Below are positions 24,202 to 37,263 of a stretch of DNA of 64,000 nucleotides, piece after piece. Every line of letters begins with the position of its first letter. The first letter of the stretch is position 1. Made by a program: the position numbers and the translations under genes. The notes below the pieces were generated by a model. That model made no database searches, was not told the DNA's origin, and worked only from the letters and a program-made list of their open reading frames with translations. The stretch spans positions 12,090,501-12,154,500 of the forward strand of contig NC_087245.1 in assembly GCF_037042905.1 (NCBI RefSeq). The letters run 5' to 3'. Origin of the DNA: Lytechinus pictus (taxonomy: Eukaryota; Echinodermata; Echinoidea; Temnopleuroida; Toxopneustidae).

Positions 24202-27200
24202 TCATGGCCCTTGAGTTATTTTAGGTGGTCTTCGGTAATGTTTATAAGCTGGAACAAGGGTTATAATGGAGAGAACAGACAGTCCACCTAAATACACGAA
24301 CATCATCTCATAACCAAGAACGGAAGCTATCCAACCTAAAAGAGGAGAACAAAAATGGAAACCTTAAAAGTTAAAGTTCAAATTAAACGTATAATTGTAA
24401 TGATTGCAAACACATTAAGATTCACTAATTGGCTCAAATAAAGTAATACAACGGCTGCAACATTTTATGGATTTTTTTTACGGTCTTCCAACAAAGTTTA
24501 TTATGTCATTGTAATAATATAATTATCATTAGCCATTGAACAAGACTACCTTGCATTAACAGTATCAAATAAATATCTAAATTGTACATTTTCAGCTATG
24601 CCTATACCAGTCGTGGATCCAGGCGCGAAGGGTAGGGGCGTGCCAATTCGTTTTCATTTAAATTGTTAATCATAGTTTTTGAGAAATGGTAACCGATTTT
24701 TTATGAAGACTTTGCAGGTATTTTTTTTTTGGGGGGAGGGGTGTTCGCTCCAGCGATTATCTCCTTTTTGGGCAAGACAACGAAAATCCCCTTTTTATAT
24801 ACTTGTCCAAATTATATATTTGCAAATAAAAATGGATTATTTTCATGCTCCCTTCCGGCCTCATCAAATCCTCGATTCACTCTTGTAAACTTTCTGAATT
24901 GTCTTTAAATAGCTGAATAGTAACATGTTAATACACATTGATACCTTAAATATTATTTTTTAAAGAAAAAAAAGAAACGGTAGACTTCTCTTGAGTCTCA
25001 GCTCCAAAGAGAGAAAAAAAATATTCTAGAGAGAGCTTGGCATGTTAAAAAATTAAACTGAATAAAAATGTTTTTGCATTAATTTTTTTTTTAATTAAGT
25101 AGGGCCTACTCACGCAAGTAGCGCCATCATTCGTCAGGTTCAGAAATAAAGTAGAATTGACGTTAACTTTCTTTTTTATTTACACAAAAAAAAATAAAGG
25201 TTGGAACACCGTATGGATTGGGGTTAAAAAGTTGATGATATATATATCACTTTTTTCTCCCTCTCGTCTATCATTTTAAGGTCTTCAAAATGCCCCCCCC
25301 CCTCCTCGCAACAGGTATATCAGTTATTGCATAACAAGTTATTTACCTGCTGCAAATCCACCAATGGGTTCGGAAAAGCCATAGGCTACACTGGACAAAC
25401 CATATGACGTCGAAAGTCTTGGAGATGGTGTATAATCCTATGATAATGAAAACAAACAAACATAAAACATATTGTTACAAACTATTCTTTACCATTATCC
25501 ATATATATTTCTAAACGTCAGTGTGTCAATACCTGTAATGTTTAAATTGAGCAAACAATTATACCAAGTAAATGATCAAACCAATTTTACCTGTACATTC
25601 TAAGAAAATCCTTAAAATCAACTTAAATCTTAGATTGTTTACTAAAGTGATAGGGGTCCCGATAAAGATTAACGCAATGAAATATAAGCATCTAACAAGA
25701 AAAAGCATCATACCCAAACATGTTGGCATTTATAAAAGGCGCAAAAAGTACGTTTAATTGCGGCAACTGCCGTCGCAGCATTACTGGTGTACCAGGACAT
25801 TACGGTCTTATTACAACACAAATCTAAAAAGCGATTTATCTTAGGTCTGCATTGATCATCGTATAAAAATAATTGTACTATCAATCGCTAAGCTTTGTGT
25901 AATACCAGACGTTAAGGATTAAAAGCGCAAACACTTCATCATACTTCCAGCATAATGTTCATATCAAACATTTTACAATCTAACATTGTACTATTTAGCA
26001 TCCGAATACCACTTAAGTGTTTATTATTTTTATGATATCGGATCCTTCGAGCATTGACCTTGTTTAATCCATGACAGGTTTTGTGATCTGTGTGTCCGTC
26101 AAGAATAACTTGTATATTATAAATTTTAAAGCGTAACGTTTTGAAACTGTATAAAGTATCATGGAATTGTCCTTTTCATTTAGCCCGGGAGGGGGGGGGG
26201 GGGGCAGTCAAATATATTGCTGTACACATGCGTGACCAAAAAAAAAAAAACGCGTTTAAAGGGGTGTTTTGTTTCAGTTTTGGAAGCGGGCCGCGCGTGA
26301 ACTCGTTAAGAGTATCAAAAACACCGATTTTCAAGAAAAAAAGGGTGGTTTTGAAAGACAGGTCAGGGTATTTTTTTTCCAAAGCTTTTTTTTTTAAAGA
26401 CGAGCCAAACGTGTTTAAGGTATTTTTTTCCCAAAGCTTTTCCCCGAGGTCATATTCTGGCGACAACTTGTTAAGGGGCCAAATTGTATAAATAAAGCCC
26501 GCGAAAAACTTGTTAAGGGGGTTCTTTTGCACACAGAGAAAAAAAACTCGTTTAGGGGGTGTTTGGAAATAATTTGGTCACGCATGTATACAGCAATACA
26601 TTTGACTCCCCCCGGGTCATTTAGAATCAGTTGATCGATATATTTCATTAATAATTAGTAATTTTCACAATATGCACAGAGACTGAATTGTGCGGGGCCG
26701 ACTTTTTCATTTTAGTATATGTCCTCGAACTTCCCATATTACCGACAGTGGGGAAATTTCACTGCGATTTACGGAAGGGGGGAATAACAAAGTAAATGTA
26801 TTAAAAATGCTCGTCAAATGACAAAAATAGCTGGGAGGACTTTGTCGAAATTGGTGATCCGGAACAGCAGTTTTGTCATAAGTTTCGGAGTTGACAAAAA
26901 TATGTCGTTTGTCCAGAAATGGACGAAACTGCTGTTTTGATGCACCAATTTTCGACAAAGACCTCGTTATTTTTTTGTCATTAGGGCATTTTGCAATACA
27001 TTTTATCTGTTCTTGAACCAACCATTATGTCCGTACGTCAATATCTGACATAAAGATCGCTTTACCTTGAGCATAATCGATAAAAGAGATGTCTGAGTGC
27101 CGAAAAAAATACCATTCAAGACAGTTCCGGTGGCTAACCAACCAAAGCCTTTCAGGAGAGGATCACAGAAGAAGAGTATACTGTTCAATCCGGCTGAGAA

Positions 27201-30200
27201 CATAAAGAGGCCAACAGAAGTCATCCAGCGATTATGAACAATAGGACCCTGTGAGAATCTCCCAAAGGCATCACCAACCCCAGAGACGAGAGACAGAAGA
27301 ACTGCTTGGGAGAGGGTGATGCCTTTAGCAACGGCATGGGAGATTAGGAAGATGTTCCAAGACGTCGTGATCATACCGAATATGAATGTAGCAAGATAGA
27401 TATAGATGAGGTAAGGCTCGTCCCGACATAGCGACCAGTCAAGAGCACTCCAGATCATTCGGAAAGGTGTCAGGCAAAAGTCTATCACATAGCACCCCTT
27501 TGCCATGTTTGGTTGTTGATCTTCCAGATGAACTCTAAGAGCTTCATCATGGAAGTCTTCTAGGCAATCTTTCAAAGGTGGACAAGCTACTTTGAATGCT
27601 CCCCTTGTGTTATCAACCTGATTACATCCAGATGACGTTGATAATTTCTGGAAGGAAGCATCATCACCATTTAGACGACGCTCATTTCTTGTGATACTGC
27701 GATCCAAGGGGAGGAGAGTGTCTTCGTTAAGCTCGACAAGTTCACGGTCACCCATCTCGTCTTCTCGCACGTTGGTATAGGACTCATCTTTGGCTCTTCG
27801 TTTCGGGAGTGTCCGAGGGTCTCTTAACAACGCAGTGAAGACGATCGTGTTAAAGGCAATCCCTCCAAGTATAAGAATTGTTCCTCGACATCCGTAATGT
27901 TCAAGAATCTTTTCTGTAAGTAACGGTAAGATCACACTAACTGCACAGCCCATGTCACCCATTCCAAAAGCAAGGGCAAAACGCCTGGTGAAGTAGAGAC
28001 TGAATACAATGAACGTCAAGAGAGAGATTATTGAAAATCCGACACCTAGAGCGACATTGAAAGGGACGAAAATATAGAGAAAACAGGGATTAAGCAGGTT
28101 TTTCTATTCTCCCTGGCAATATTGGTTTTTCTTTTAATAGTATTCAGATGAGTTAATTTTAAATCATCAAGAATCTAATAATTTAATTGAACAAATGAAC
28201 AGAGAAAAATGAAACAATTTAACTGAAATGTTAATAAAAGTACAAAGTTATGTAATTTCAAAACTTCCCTATTTGTTCACAAAACAGTCTCATCTTACGT
28301 ACTACACAACACAGTGAAATGCGAACGAGAAAGTCGATGATGCAATTCACTCGCAATTTCTTTTGTATTTTACTTACATTTTTGGGGGCAAATTTGAGAA
28401 TACAGAGATTCTTTAAAAAGTCACAATAGGTTACAACAATTGCAATTAAGATTAATACATGTCATATTTCTGAATAAAATACCCCCCCCCCAAAAAAAAA
28501 AAAAAAAAAAAAAAAAATAGCGATCGGTTTCCCACATTTGCATTGGATCTCTTGTGCAGCTAGACTAAAAATAACAGTGTCTTCGAGATTTAGTTGTATC
28601 ATGAACGTGTGTTTGGCGATTTTTTTTTTTTTTTTGGGGGGGTACGTGTTTAACGGAGTGAACAGACGACCTATTTTTTTTTCTTTTTAAGTTAAAGTCC
28701 AGGGGTAATTATGTAGAGTTAAACGACCCCAACCTGTTTTTATACTCTCTTTTTCTCTGTTCTTTTTTCCCTATTTTACTTCTTTTTCTCATATTTCCCC
28801 TTTTTTCTTTACCCCTTGAAAACTGATAGGGGACAGTCGCCCACCTGTAACATTGAAGTAACGCTGTGCTCACTTTTAAGCTAAAATCCCCTCCTCTGGC
28901 ACTGCCATTAAAGGAACATTCATTAGAGTGCACTGACAGAGCATTTATTTTAATCAAATCAGATTATCAACGCTACTATATGCTGCACTCCAATAATCCA
29001 ACAGATAATTAAAAAAATCAAATTTTGTGATCGATTTTGACATAATATTCAGAAAATAATATCATCTTTTCACCATTTTCTCTTACCTTTCCCTTTCTTT
29101 TTTTCTTGGTCGTAAATTTTTTTTTAGAGGGGGGGGGGGGGCAAGCCCCAACTGTACGCCTCTGATTATTAGCAAGTAACTATATGCTTTTTAACACTAA
29201 ATAATAATAATAATAAATGTGGGCTTATAGCCCCTTGCCCTCGTGGATTTTGCTATTATCGATGATGTATTCTATTGTATTTACCTGATGCGACCATTGC
29301 AACTGAGAACCAGGCGATGTTTGTTGAAAGTGATGAGAGAGATAGACTGAGGCCCATTATGAAGCTACCAAACACCATCAATGGTCTTATTAAAGTCTTA
29401 TTCTTGGTGAGAGGAGAGATGATAGGAGCTGACGAATCAAATAAGGGATCAAAATAATAGGATTAGTAATATATAATGCACAAAGAAATAAGTATTTCTG
29501 GTGACGCTACACGCAGGCCAAATACGCCAAATATGACTGCATGTTTATAGCGAGATTCGCTAAATGATATTCATAATTCGGAAAAGTGACATACGTAAAT
29601 AGAAGTGCATGTATGTAGAATTTATTTCCTGGCCGGGTATTTATATACGTCTTATAAGACATATCAATTTGTATAAAGTTTTTGAAAAATTTTCAGCAAA
29701 CATGTGAGTTTCCTCAATTTCGGGGGGGGGGGGGGGCTGCATACAGCCATGCAAATGTATCGTTTCCATGATTGTTGTAAATAGTGCTTTAAAATTCTCC
29801 GATCTTAGATAGATACTAGTATTTGCAAAAAAAATGGAATAACACGTTTCCTGTGCGATAATTTCTACCATCAAGACATTGTATGCCTTGAATTCATTTT
29901 TCAATTATAGGAGTTTTATTTGCTTTGAGTAATCTTTGCTCTTAAGCTAATAACTCACGAGCACCTAAGTTCATTGCCACCAATATGTTTCTAAATGGAT
30001 TGTTTGCGTATGAAATATTCAAATGCTTAATATAAATTTGTCATCGTATAAGCTATAAAATTCGAAGGAGGATCCCCCAGAAAAAAAACGAAGGGGGAAA
30101 TATTCACCGGAGATCACCGCCTATGCACATTCCCTATTCCCATGCCGAGGGCGGATGCAAGATTTTAGAGGACGGGGAGGGTGAAAACCGATGGTTTCAT

Positions 30201-30646
30201 ATTCAAAGTTATCTTTAAAAATTTGTCAGTTTGACAGACAAAAATAAAGGTTTTCACTTCAAAATTGACATATTTTGATTCTCAATCGAAGGAGATACCA
30301 TAAACCACGGGTATTCTCTGCGCTTAAATTTTGGTCAATGCCAAGGGGGGGGGGGGGTAGTCCCATATAAACATCGGTTCAAACAATTCTTTCAACTATT
30401 TAGTGACAGCAGTAAAGTAGTCTTACCGAAAGCATAAGAAGTTCCATGGTAGAGACCGATGATAAATCCAAGTGTTTCAGTGTTTGTATCGAACTGAATG
30501 ACAAGTTCATTGACGAGCACGCCGAAGCTTTTTAGGATGCCCATCTCGACAAAACTCAGCAAAAAGTACGCAGCGATGACGATCCAAGCCCTTGGTCCCG
30601 TTTCATAGGGGCCCAATGGTGGCCTTCTCTTAGGCTTTTGCTCCAT
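24202..30646 (-). CDS. SLC16-type (monocarboxylate transporter family) carrier, complete, five exons
   Basis: Coding order on the minus strand: 30427-30646, 29285-29428, 27066-28045, 25347-25437, 24202-24335. All junctions are GT-AG with matching phases, giving 522 residues, close to the family's usual 450-550. Residues 21-45 (RAWIVIAAYFLLSFVEMG, then KSFGV) match the TM1 region. YFTRR from residue 139 onward matches the TM5 motif. Asp380 and Arg384 (GDAFGR) keep the TM8 Asp/Arg pair needed for proton-coupled transport in MCTs. A charged loop of about 130 residues (about 197-330) separates TM6 and TM7. The last exon holds the final helix and the tail YKHYRRPPK. MFS carriers of this family move monocarboxylates, aromatic amino acids, thyroid hormone or creatine across the plasma membrane; substrate here cannot be assigned. 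Confidence 0.85.
26183..26616. mobile_element. Inverted-repeat element with poly-G end, in intron 3 of the SLC16 gene
   Basis: Left end cccgggaggggg...cagtcaaatatattgctgta, then cacatgcgtgacc; right end ggtcacgcatgta, then tacagcaatacatttgactc and cccccggg. These are inverted repeats of about 55 bases. Overlapping open frames on both strands are by-products. Confidence 0.8.
26818..26983. mobile_element. Hairpin element in intron 3 of the SLC16 gene
   Basis: atgacaaaaatagct...gactttgtcgaaattggtg on the left is complementary, with a few mismatches, to caccaattttcgacaaag...ttatttttttgtcat on the right. Arms of about 60 bases fold onto each other. Confidence 0.75.
28240..28400. repeat. Degenerate fragment of the TTAA MITE family
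   Basis: acaacacagtgaaatgcgaa, followed by gatgatgcaattcactcgc and atttcttttgtattttac, resembles the interior of the copies at 3493, 22079 and 39424, but neither terminus is recognisable. Lies in intron 2 of the SLC16 gene. Confidence 0.5.
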
Positions 30647-30954
30647 GATAGAATCAAAGAGCTGTATTATCTTTTGTCAGGTTTTCTCCCCTGTTCCGTC
30701 AAAATGAAGGCATGCCTGGTGATATTAAACATGTATGTAACAGCATGATCCTTCTATGTTTAATATACGAATGTGAAGTTTTATAGCACAGAAAATTGAC
30801 ACACGTACATTGTCATTCACGTGAACACAATAAAGTTAAAAGGTCATTTTGTTTACTGATTAGACTATTATCAGTTGCACGTGTGGGTTTCGGGATTGCA
30901 ATCGGATGAAACTTGAAGCATTTTCGGGAATGATATAAGGAGACGGTTACTTGA

Positions 30955-31270
30955 ATTAGGAAAGTCAACTTGTTTGGGACAAAAAGGCAAGATAACGAAT
31001 TGTATGAACTTGGAAATTTGACTTGTTTGGGACATAATGTCAAGATAATGAGTTGTCGGAAAATAGATTTATTTGGGACAAGATGACAAAAGTTGCATGC
31101 GAAACTTGGCAAATCGACCTATTTGGGACAAGATGATGAGACTGATGTTGAAACTCAGAAAGGTTTGTTTCGGACGAGAAGTAAAGATGACGAGTTGTTG
31201 AAACTCAGAAGAGTTTGTTTGGGACAAGGAGACAAGATGGAAAAAAGCCGAGACGCCGAGTTGTGAAACT
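30955..31270. repeat. Diverged tandem repeat upstream of the SLC16 gene
   Basis: Units of roughly 50-60 bases repeat gttgaaactcagaa...tttgtttgggacaagatgac with variations. A complementary stretch (cttcttgtctcaag, caacaactcgtcttcttgtc) follows near 31338-31400, so the array is partly inverted. The antisense Ser/Leu-rich frames are artefacts. Confidence 0.6.
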
Positions 31271-31487
31271 TGGCAACTCATCTTGTTTGAGAAAAAAAGC
31301 TGATGAATCGACTTGGCGTGTTACAACAGTCATTTTGACGTCTTCTTGTCTCAAGAAAATATATTTTTTTAGTTCCAACAACTCGTCTTCTTGTCTTATT
31401 CTCTCGTCATTAGATTCCGGAGTAGTCACACAAAAAAAAGCCGACACTAAATCGACCAGTGAAACGTCATTCATACTAGTGTAATGA

Positions 31488-31942
31488 TTTAGGGCCTTTT
31501 CACACGTGAATCTTGAATCATCATTGTAATGATGATTGCAATTGGTCTTTAGAATCATCGGACCTTTCACACGTTCACTCGAAAACTGCATGATTTGAAT
31601 TCGAATTCCCGAGCGAAGGCGGTATGTGTCCTTGGTGACTTGTCAATCAAAGCACTGCAAATACAAACTACGATGAGTGCATGACGTGCTTAAAAGGTCC
31701 CGTAAGCGCCTCCCCCAAAAAATATATTTTGGAGGTCAAGCCTTTCACACGCAAAATTTGTACCGTAATTTGAGTGAATTTTAACTGGAGTAGAACTTTA
31801 ATTCGTGATTGTGATTAGCGTTCGTGATTCTAATCATGTTCTAGTTTAGTTTCACACGTGCTAATTATTCGTCATTAGCCTTATTTTTCACTGGAATCAT
31901 CATTCAAATTACGATTTTGGTACCGTGTGAAAGGGTGGTTAG
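31488..31942. mobile_element. Foldback element with TTTCACACG ends
   Basis: Left end agggccttttcacacgtgaa and right end gtaccgtgtgaaagggtggt are imperfect inverted repeats. Further tttcacacg copies occur inside near 31565, 31742 and 31849. No protein signal. Confidence 0.65.
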
Positions 31943-32104
31943 ATCCGTTTGGGGTCGGTAGTTCACGCTAATACCGACTTCAAACCGACCAATATAATAT
32001 AATTCACTAGTATGGAGTCGGTAGCGTCGATGTGCCTGTCAGTAGCATATAATACGCGGAAAAAACTAACACATCATATTCTGGCTTCTCTTTTAACTAC
32101 TATA

Positions 32105-32145
32105 CTGTACTGCTGCTACTGCTACTACTACTACTACTGCTACTT

Positions 32146-32191
<46 letters not shown>

Positions 32192-32290
32192 AACTACTAC
32201 TACTGATAATAATAATGATGATGATGATGATGGTGATAACAATAGTAATGATAATAATAATAAGAAGAAGAAGAAGAAAGGAGGAAGAGA
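32105..32290. repeat. CTA/TAC microsatellite followed by AAT/GAT/AAG repeats
   Basis: A near-perfect (cta)n run at about 32118-32200, then ataatgatgatgatg and aagaagaagaag runs. The poly-Tyr, poly-Val and poly-Ser frames over it are not genes. Confidence 0.9.
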
Positions 32291-32949
32291 AGAATAATAA
32301 TACAAAATAATAATGACAGATATTGTCGATAATAAGGGATAATGACATTCATGAAAATGATGATAAATATTTCATCATCATCACGACAGGCATCTTATGG
32401 TAGGCCTAATGATTACTCATCAATAGCCCGGGTAACTCACTTCTGAATTGAAAAGTAACGAAACCGCAGCGTAATAAACTATCCTATAAATTTGCCATTC
32501 TTTCATCCGTTTAGTGGGACCCTCATATAAAATCGATGTCCTGCCAATGCTGAGAGCGAATAAACTCGGCTTCCAAGTAAATTATGTTTACCATCCTTCA
32601 CAAATCAACTCAAGAGGGAGCGAGAGAACGAACCTAATCAATCAATCTGTACAAATACGACTCTTCGATCCATTTCACTTTTTTCGACCCGGGAACGTTA
32701 AGTCGATGAAATACAATTTAATTTATATCAAAGGATGTGATGCGATTTGATGTGATAAATTCATTAAAAGTTAGAGGCAATGCTGATGCTTTGCGATATG
32801 TAAAATTCCTATATTTGATTCTGGTATTGGTAATGAATAATTCAGCCCCAAGTGCAAGCCGGGAAGCCGGCTTACTTTCGTAAACAATGAATCGCGTTCC
32901 AGTTCTCAAAAATAAATCTGACCGGAGGTTTAATAGAACAAACAACATT

Positions 32950-34060
32950 CGACCTCTAAAAATGTCGAATTACCATAATTCTGACCCTTAAACGTGTATT
33001 ATTTTAACGTTACACAGACGGATATTATAATCTGATTTGAGGGGCAGCCGAATGGGTGGCCCAACTGAAGGGAGAAATGATGGCGGAAGGGGAAAAAAAG
33101 AAAAATGAATTAAATGAACAGTTCTTGAAAAAGCCCGACCCCTGCTTGTCCCAAGCGCCGATTTATAGAAACTATAATATGTCAGGATTTCAGTAACTTA
33201 TAACAATTGTCAGTGAAACTCATTGACAATATTGGCTTAATGGGGATTTTTGTAAGACAAATATATTTTAGGGGGTATTTCATGTGATAAGAGTGATATT
33301 CGTGAAAATCCTTGTGTCTTAGTTTAAATTTGAAAATAATCACTTTTGAATCATTTTATGTATCACAATAAAAGTGGAATTTGATCACACCTGTTTCGAT
33401 CGTGGAATCCAAAATTTAAAATAATTAGTATCAGAATTGAAAAGTAATTGACTGGTGTATTTTGATTAAGGGTTCTCCTTCCCAAGCACGTATCGTTCCC
33501 ATGACAACCATGTCCCGTCATTTCTCTTCCCATAACGGAAAATGCTTCCGATCTAATCAGATGATCGTTTGGGAATCTCATCGCACCAAAGAATTGTCTA
33601 ACAATGGAGGTGAGAATGTTTATCATTTTACTTTTATCTTGTTCTATTATAATATATACAAATATTTATGCCCATATTTGAAATTTTATTCTGCTTTATT
33701 TTATTTTAATCAACTTCATTTTGGTTCATCTGATTCTATTTGATCTAATTTTAACTGAATCAAGTCGAATCGATTATTTGTCTGTTTTCAATAAAAGTTC
33801 ATAAATACCTATCTACTTTTCAACAGTTGAAAATGGAATCTTTAATAGCATAATTTTCGAGATATTAAGTCAATCCTGCTCATTAATGCAGGGGCAGATT
33901 CAGCTTTCGTCAATAAGGGGGGGGGGCAATTTTTTTTCACCCATTTACCCCAATCGACAGCTCAAAGTTGGTATTTGTATGTTTCTTTGAAGGGATAGTC
34001 CTAACAGTCACTTCTTATATACATGTAGCTTTATTCTTAAGAAAACATAAATATGTATGT
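32950..34060. other. Stretch with no supportable gene
   Basis: Nothing beyond short open frames and a poly-G tract near 33918. One short plus-strand frame ending at the donor-like gag|gtgaga near 33609 was considered as a 5' untranslated exon of the lectin gene, but no sequence evidence links it. Confidence 0.4.
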
Positions 34061-34065
34061 AATAA

Positions 34066-34244
34066 TCTCATAAGCCCTTTTAAAAAGTGCGAGCACGAAG
34101 AGCGTGCTAAAATCACTGGAAATGTTTCATGTATTTTGTCCTGAAAATTGAACATTCATAAGCCCTTTTAAAAAGTGCGAGAACGAAGAGCGTGCTAAAA
34201 TCACTGGAAATTTTTCATGTATTTTGTCCTGAAAATTGAACATT
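34066..34244. repeat. Tandem duplication of about 88 bases
   Basis: cataagcccttttaaaaagt...gcgtgctaaaatcactggaaat...tgtcctgaaaattgaacatt occurs twice back to back, the copies differing at only a few bases. This is a recent duplication inside a larger repeat. Confidence 0.9.
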
Positions 34245-35268
34245 CTGGGCAATGTTTGTGATCCTGAACAAGATGCGTATGTGAATAGATGATTACTGCG
34301 GCGAGAAGCCCGAGCAGAAATTTTTAATATTATTTTGACCTAGGACTGGGACATTCTAAGGACATTTTGTCATCATATGAAAATGAAGACTTTCTTCTTA
34401 TTCCTCTTTCGTCAGGCTTACAGTATGTGCTCGAAACGTCGAGAATAACTAGCTACTATCAGAAAGATAAACCAACAGTCCTTTTCAGGACTAACCTACA
34501 TGGTGTTTTCCCCAAAACGTTCCATGCAAACCTTCAAGGCTCATGAAGCCAATAGGTACTTGACAAATGAAAATAATGCGAGGGCGCAGCTCGAGCTGAA
34601 AATGTTGACATTCAGACCATAAAAAACGGACATTTTTTTCTGAGCAATAAAAAAAATTGTAAATCAAACAAAATAATGAAAGCTCGATGTCCGATCTAAA
34701 ATATGTTTTGTATATTGAATTAAAAACTTGATATTTTAAGCTCCATATCAGCCTATTGAGCAAGATATATATCACATCGAACAGGCAACGCGAGTGCAAA
34801 ACACGAGCAAAAATTTTATGTAGTGGCATGAAAGATTTTTTTCTAAGTCTTCCCCTCGCCTTATTTTATTCACTCGTCTTCCTCCTCTTATTTCATTCAC
34901 TATAGTCTTCCTCCTCTTATTTGCCCTTCTTTCCTTCTTTCTCTCTCTTTATTTCCTCCTTTTTCTCATTTTCCTCCGCCTATGGGGGTGGGGGTGGGGG
35001 GAGGGGCCTCGGCCCCCTGGATCCGCCTATGTTAATAAAGTGGATTTTGATCAAATTATTGAATACGAGCGTACATGTGCCCGGAATATTTTCAACAAGT
35101 GTTAGTCTACCAGTACTTCAACGATTGATAGGAAATCAAGATGTAGATGTGCTTTAAAGTGGGTATTTCTTACCCTATTCTGATGTGTATATACCAATTG
35201 TAATTTTTGAACTATTCATTCTTATAATATGGAATGAAAATGTTTTATCCATTTTCTCCTCTAAGGCT

Positions 35269-37217
35269 ATGTTCTCATCGATCCTGCTATGGATGTCGAC
35301 GGCAATAGCTTCTGCACAAGGGGGGTGTGTAGGTATGTACTAGCTTCATCTTTCAGTTGATAATATCACATCGAGATAAACAATCGAATGACCTTCAGGA
35401 TGCGTGCCCACGGGCGTGAATTCCGGGGGGATGGGGGGATACATCCCCCACACTTTTCGGAGGGGGGTGGCATGTACAATCGACCCCCCCCCCCCACACA
35501 CACACACACACACACTTTTCCAGAAAGATTTGTTTTAATCATCAAATGGTTAATACTACTGTTATTGTGTGGATTCATCTTTATAAATGCAGTCAAAGTG
35601 CTTAAATGACCTAATTTTGCGTTCTTAAAATGCAAAATTTCTCGCGCGGTTACTCCGCTCCCACGCTCAACGTATTCTTACAAGAATTTGGCCGTGACAA
35701 TCCTTATACGTTTAGATTTTTGCAAAGGTTATATCCACTGCATCATGGGACATTAGTTATGATAAGTCCATTTATGAATATGTGATTCCAATGACTTTCT
35801 CGCATTTGGATACTAACTGTAATCCAGTAGTTTACGTCACAGCAAATTCATTACAATATAACCATCATTGTGATAACCTTCAAGTGAAAGATGGTAGTAT
35901 TATGCACGCAGTTAAATAGGCCTACATAATATACCCCTGTACATATAGCCCGTGATGTGATAATTACACACCATTTAAAAGAGGTTTTTGGGCAACATTC
36001 TTTCTTTAACCTACAGAAAATTGGCTCGCTCGCCATGCTCGTTCGCCACATTATCCAATAATCACACCTCATGAAAGAAGATTTTGGTCATCATGTCTTC
36101 CAGCTACTGAAAATTTGCTCGCTCGCATTTGGATATTAACTGTATTTAAGTAGTTTATAACACAGCAAGTTCATTAGTATTATAGCCAATCCTTAGAGGC
36201 CTTTAACTGAAAGATAAAAGGATTGTGTATGCGGTTATATACCCCGTATACATAGCCTTAGGTGTGGGAATGTCCCCCAATTCTTTTATTTTCAGGTCAA
36301 TGTATTGCTTTCTTACAACGAGAGGGCCTTCAGTACACAAGGCATGAGTAGGCTGCATATTCAGACTTAACTCGAGTGAAGGGTTTGCCCAGCAGACTAG
36401 TACGTGCCTAAGTTATTAATCTCACTGGTTACTTCACAACTGTAGACCTGTATATGTCACTGGCGTAAATCCGTGTTGATGGGTGGGGGGGGGGGGGGGG
36501 GGTTATTTAAATATTTTGGCATTTTTTTTGCAATCATGTTTTTAGATATGCAAGGAATTGTCATTGATATGTCCATATGGCAAATACCCCTCCAATATCA
36601 TTATCTTTTTTACCCCATAATGGTTTAATGGTTTTATTAGAGATTACATTCAAAATGAATTCATGAATAAATCAGCCACTTCAAGCTAACGGATATCCAC
36701 ACACCCTTCACGCATATTTCTCTCTCTCTCACACACACTCTCTCACTCACACACACACACTCTCTCTCTCTCTCTCTCACGCACATATGCACATGTCATC
36801 AACATTTACAAATCACTAAGTTTATTTTAATGATCGATAATTGATATGCTCGCTCGGGAAGTCGTGACAAAGGTCGTCCATGGGATACAGGAGGATGGTC
36901 CGTTTGCAGTAATGGTCGATTATTCAAAGGAGAGTCATGAACACGATATATAAAACAAAATATAACTTCCTACTTTCAGACAGCGGTGCTTTAATAATAG
37001 GTCTATCTGTACATTCTTTGGCAAAAAACAAAACACATCATGATAATCACCATGATAATACTGCTGGATAATCTCCTCGATAAAGTGTAACAATAGTAAA
37101 ATAACAACAGTGAAAGAACAAAAGGACAATAAACAAAACAAGGGGATAATACTATTCCCTATTCATAATAATTATAATAATAATGATAATAACAATAATA
37201 ATTATATAATGATGATA

Positions 37218-37263
<46 letters not shown>

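Noticed and set aside
26141-26532. Overlapping 116- and 118-residue frames on both strands
   Set aside because: Both lie in an inverted-repeat element with poly-G and poly-A runs inside an SLC16 intron.
32012-32348. Poly-Tyr, poly-Val and poly-Ser frames
   Set aside because: Trinucleotide microsatellite read in different frames.
33462-33609. Short frame ending at gag|gtgaga as a 5' exon of the lectin gene
   Set aside because: No similarity and no evidence tying it to the exon at 35269, which has its own start codon and signal peptide.
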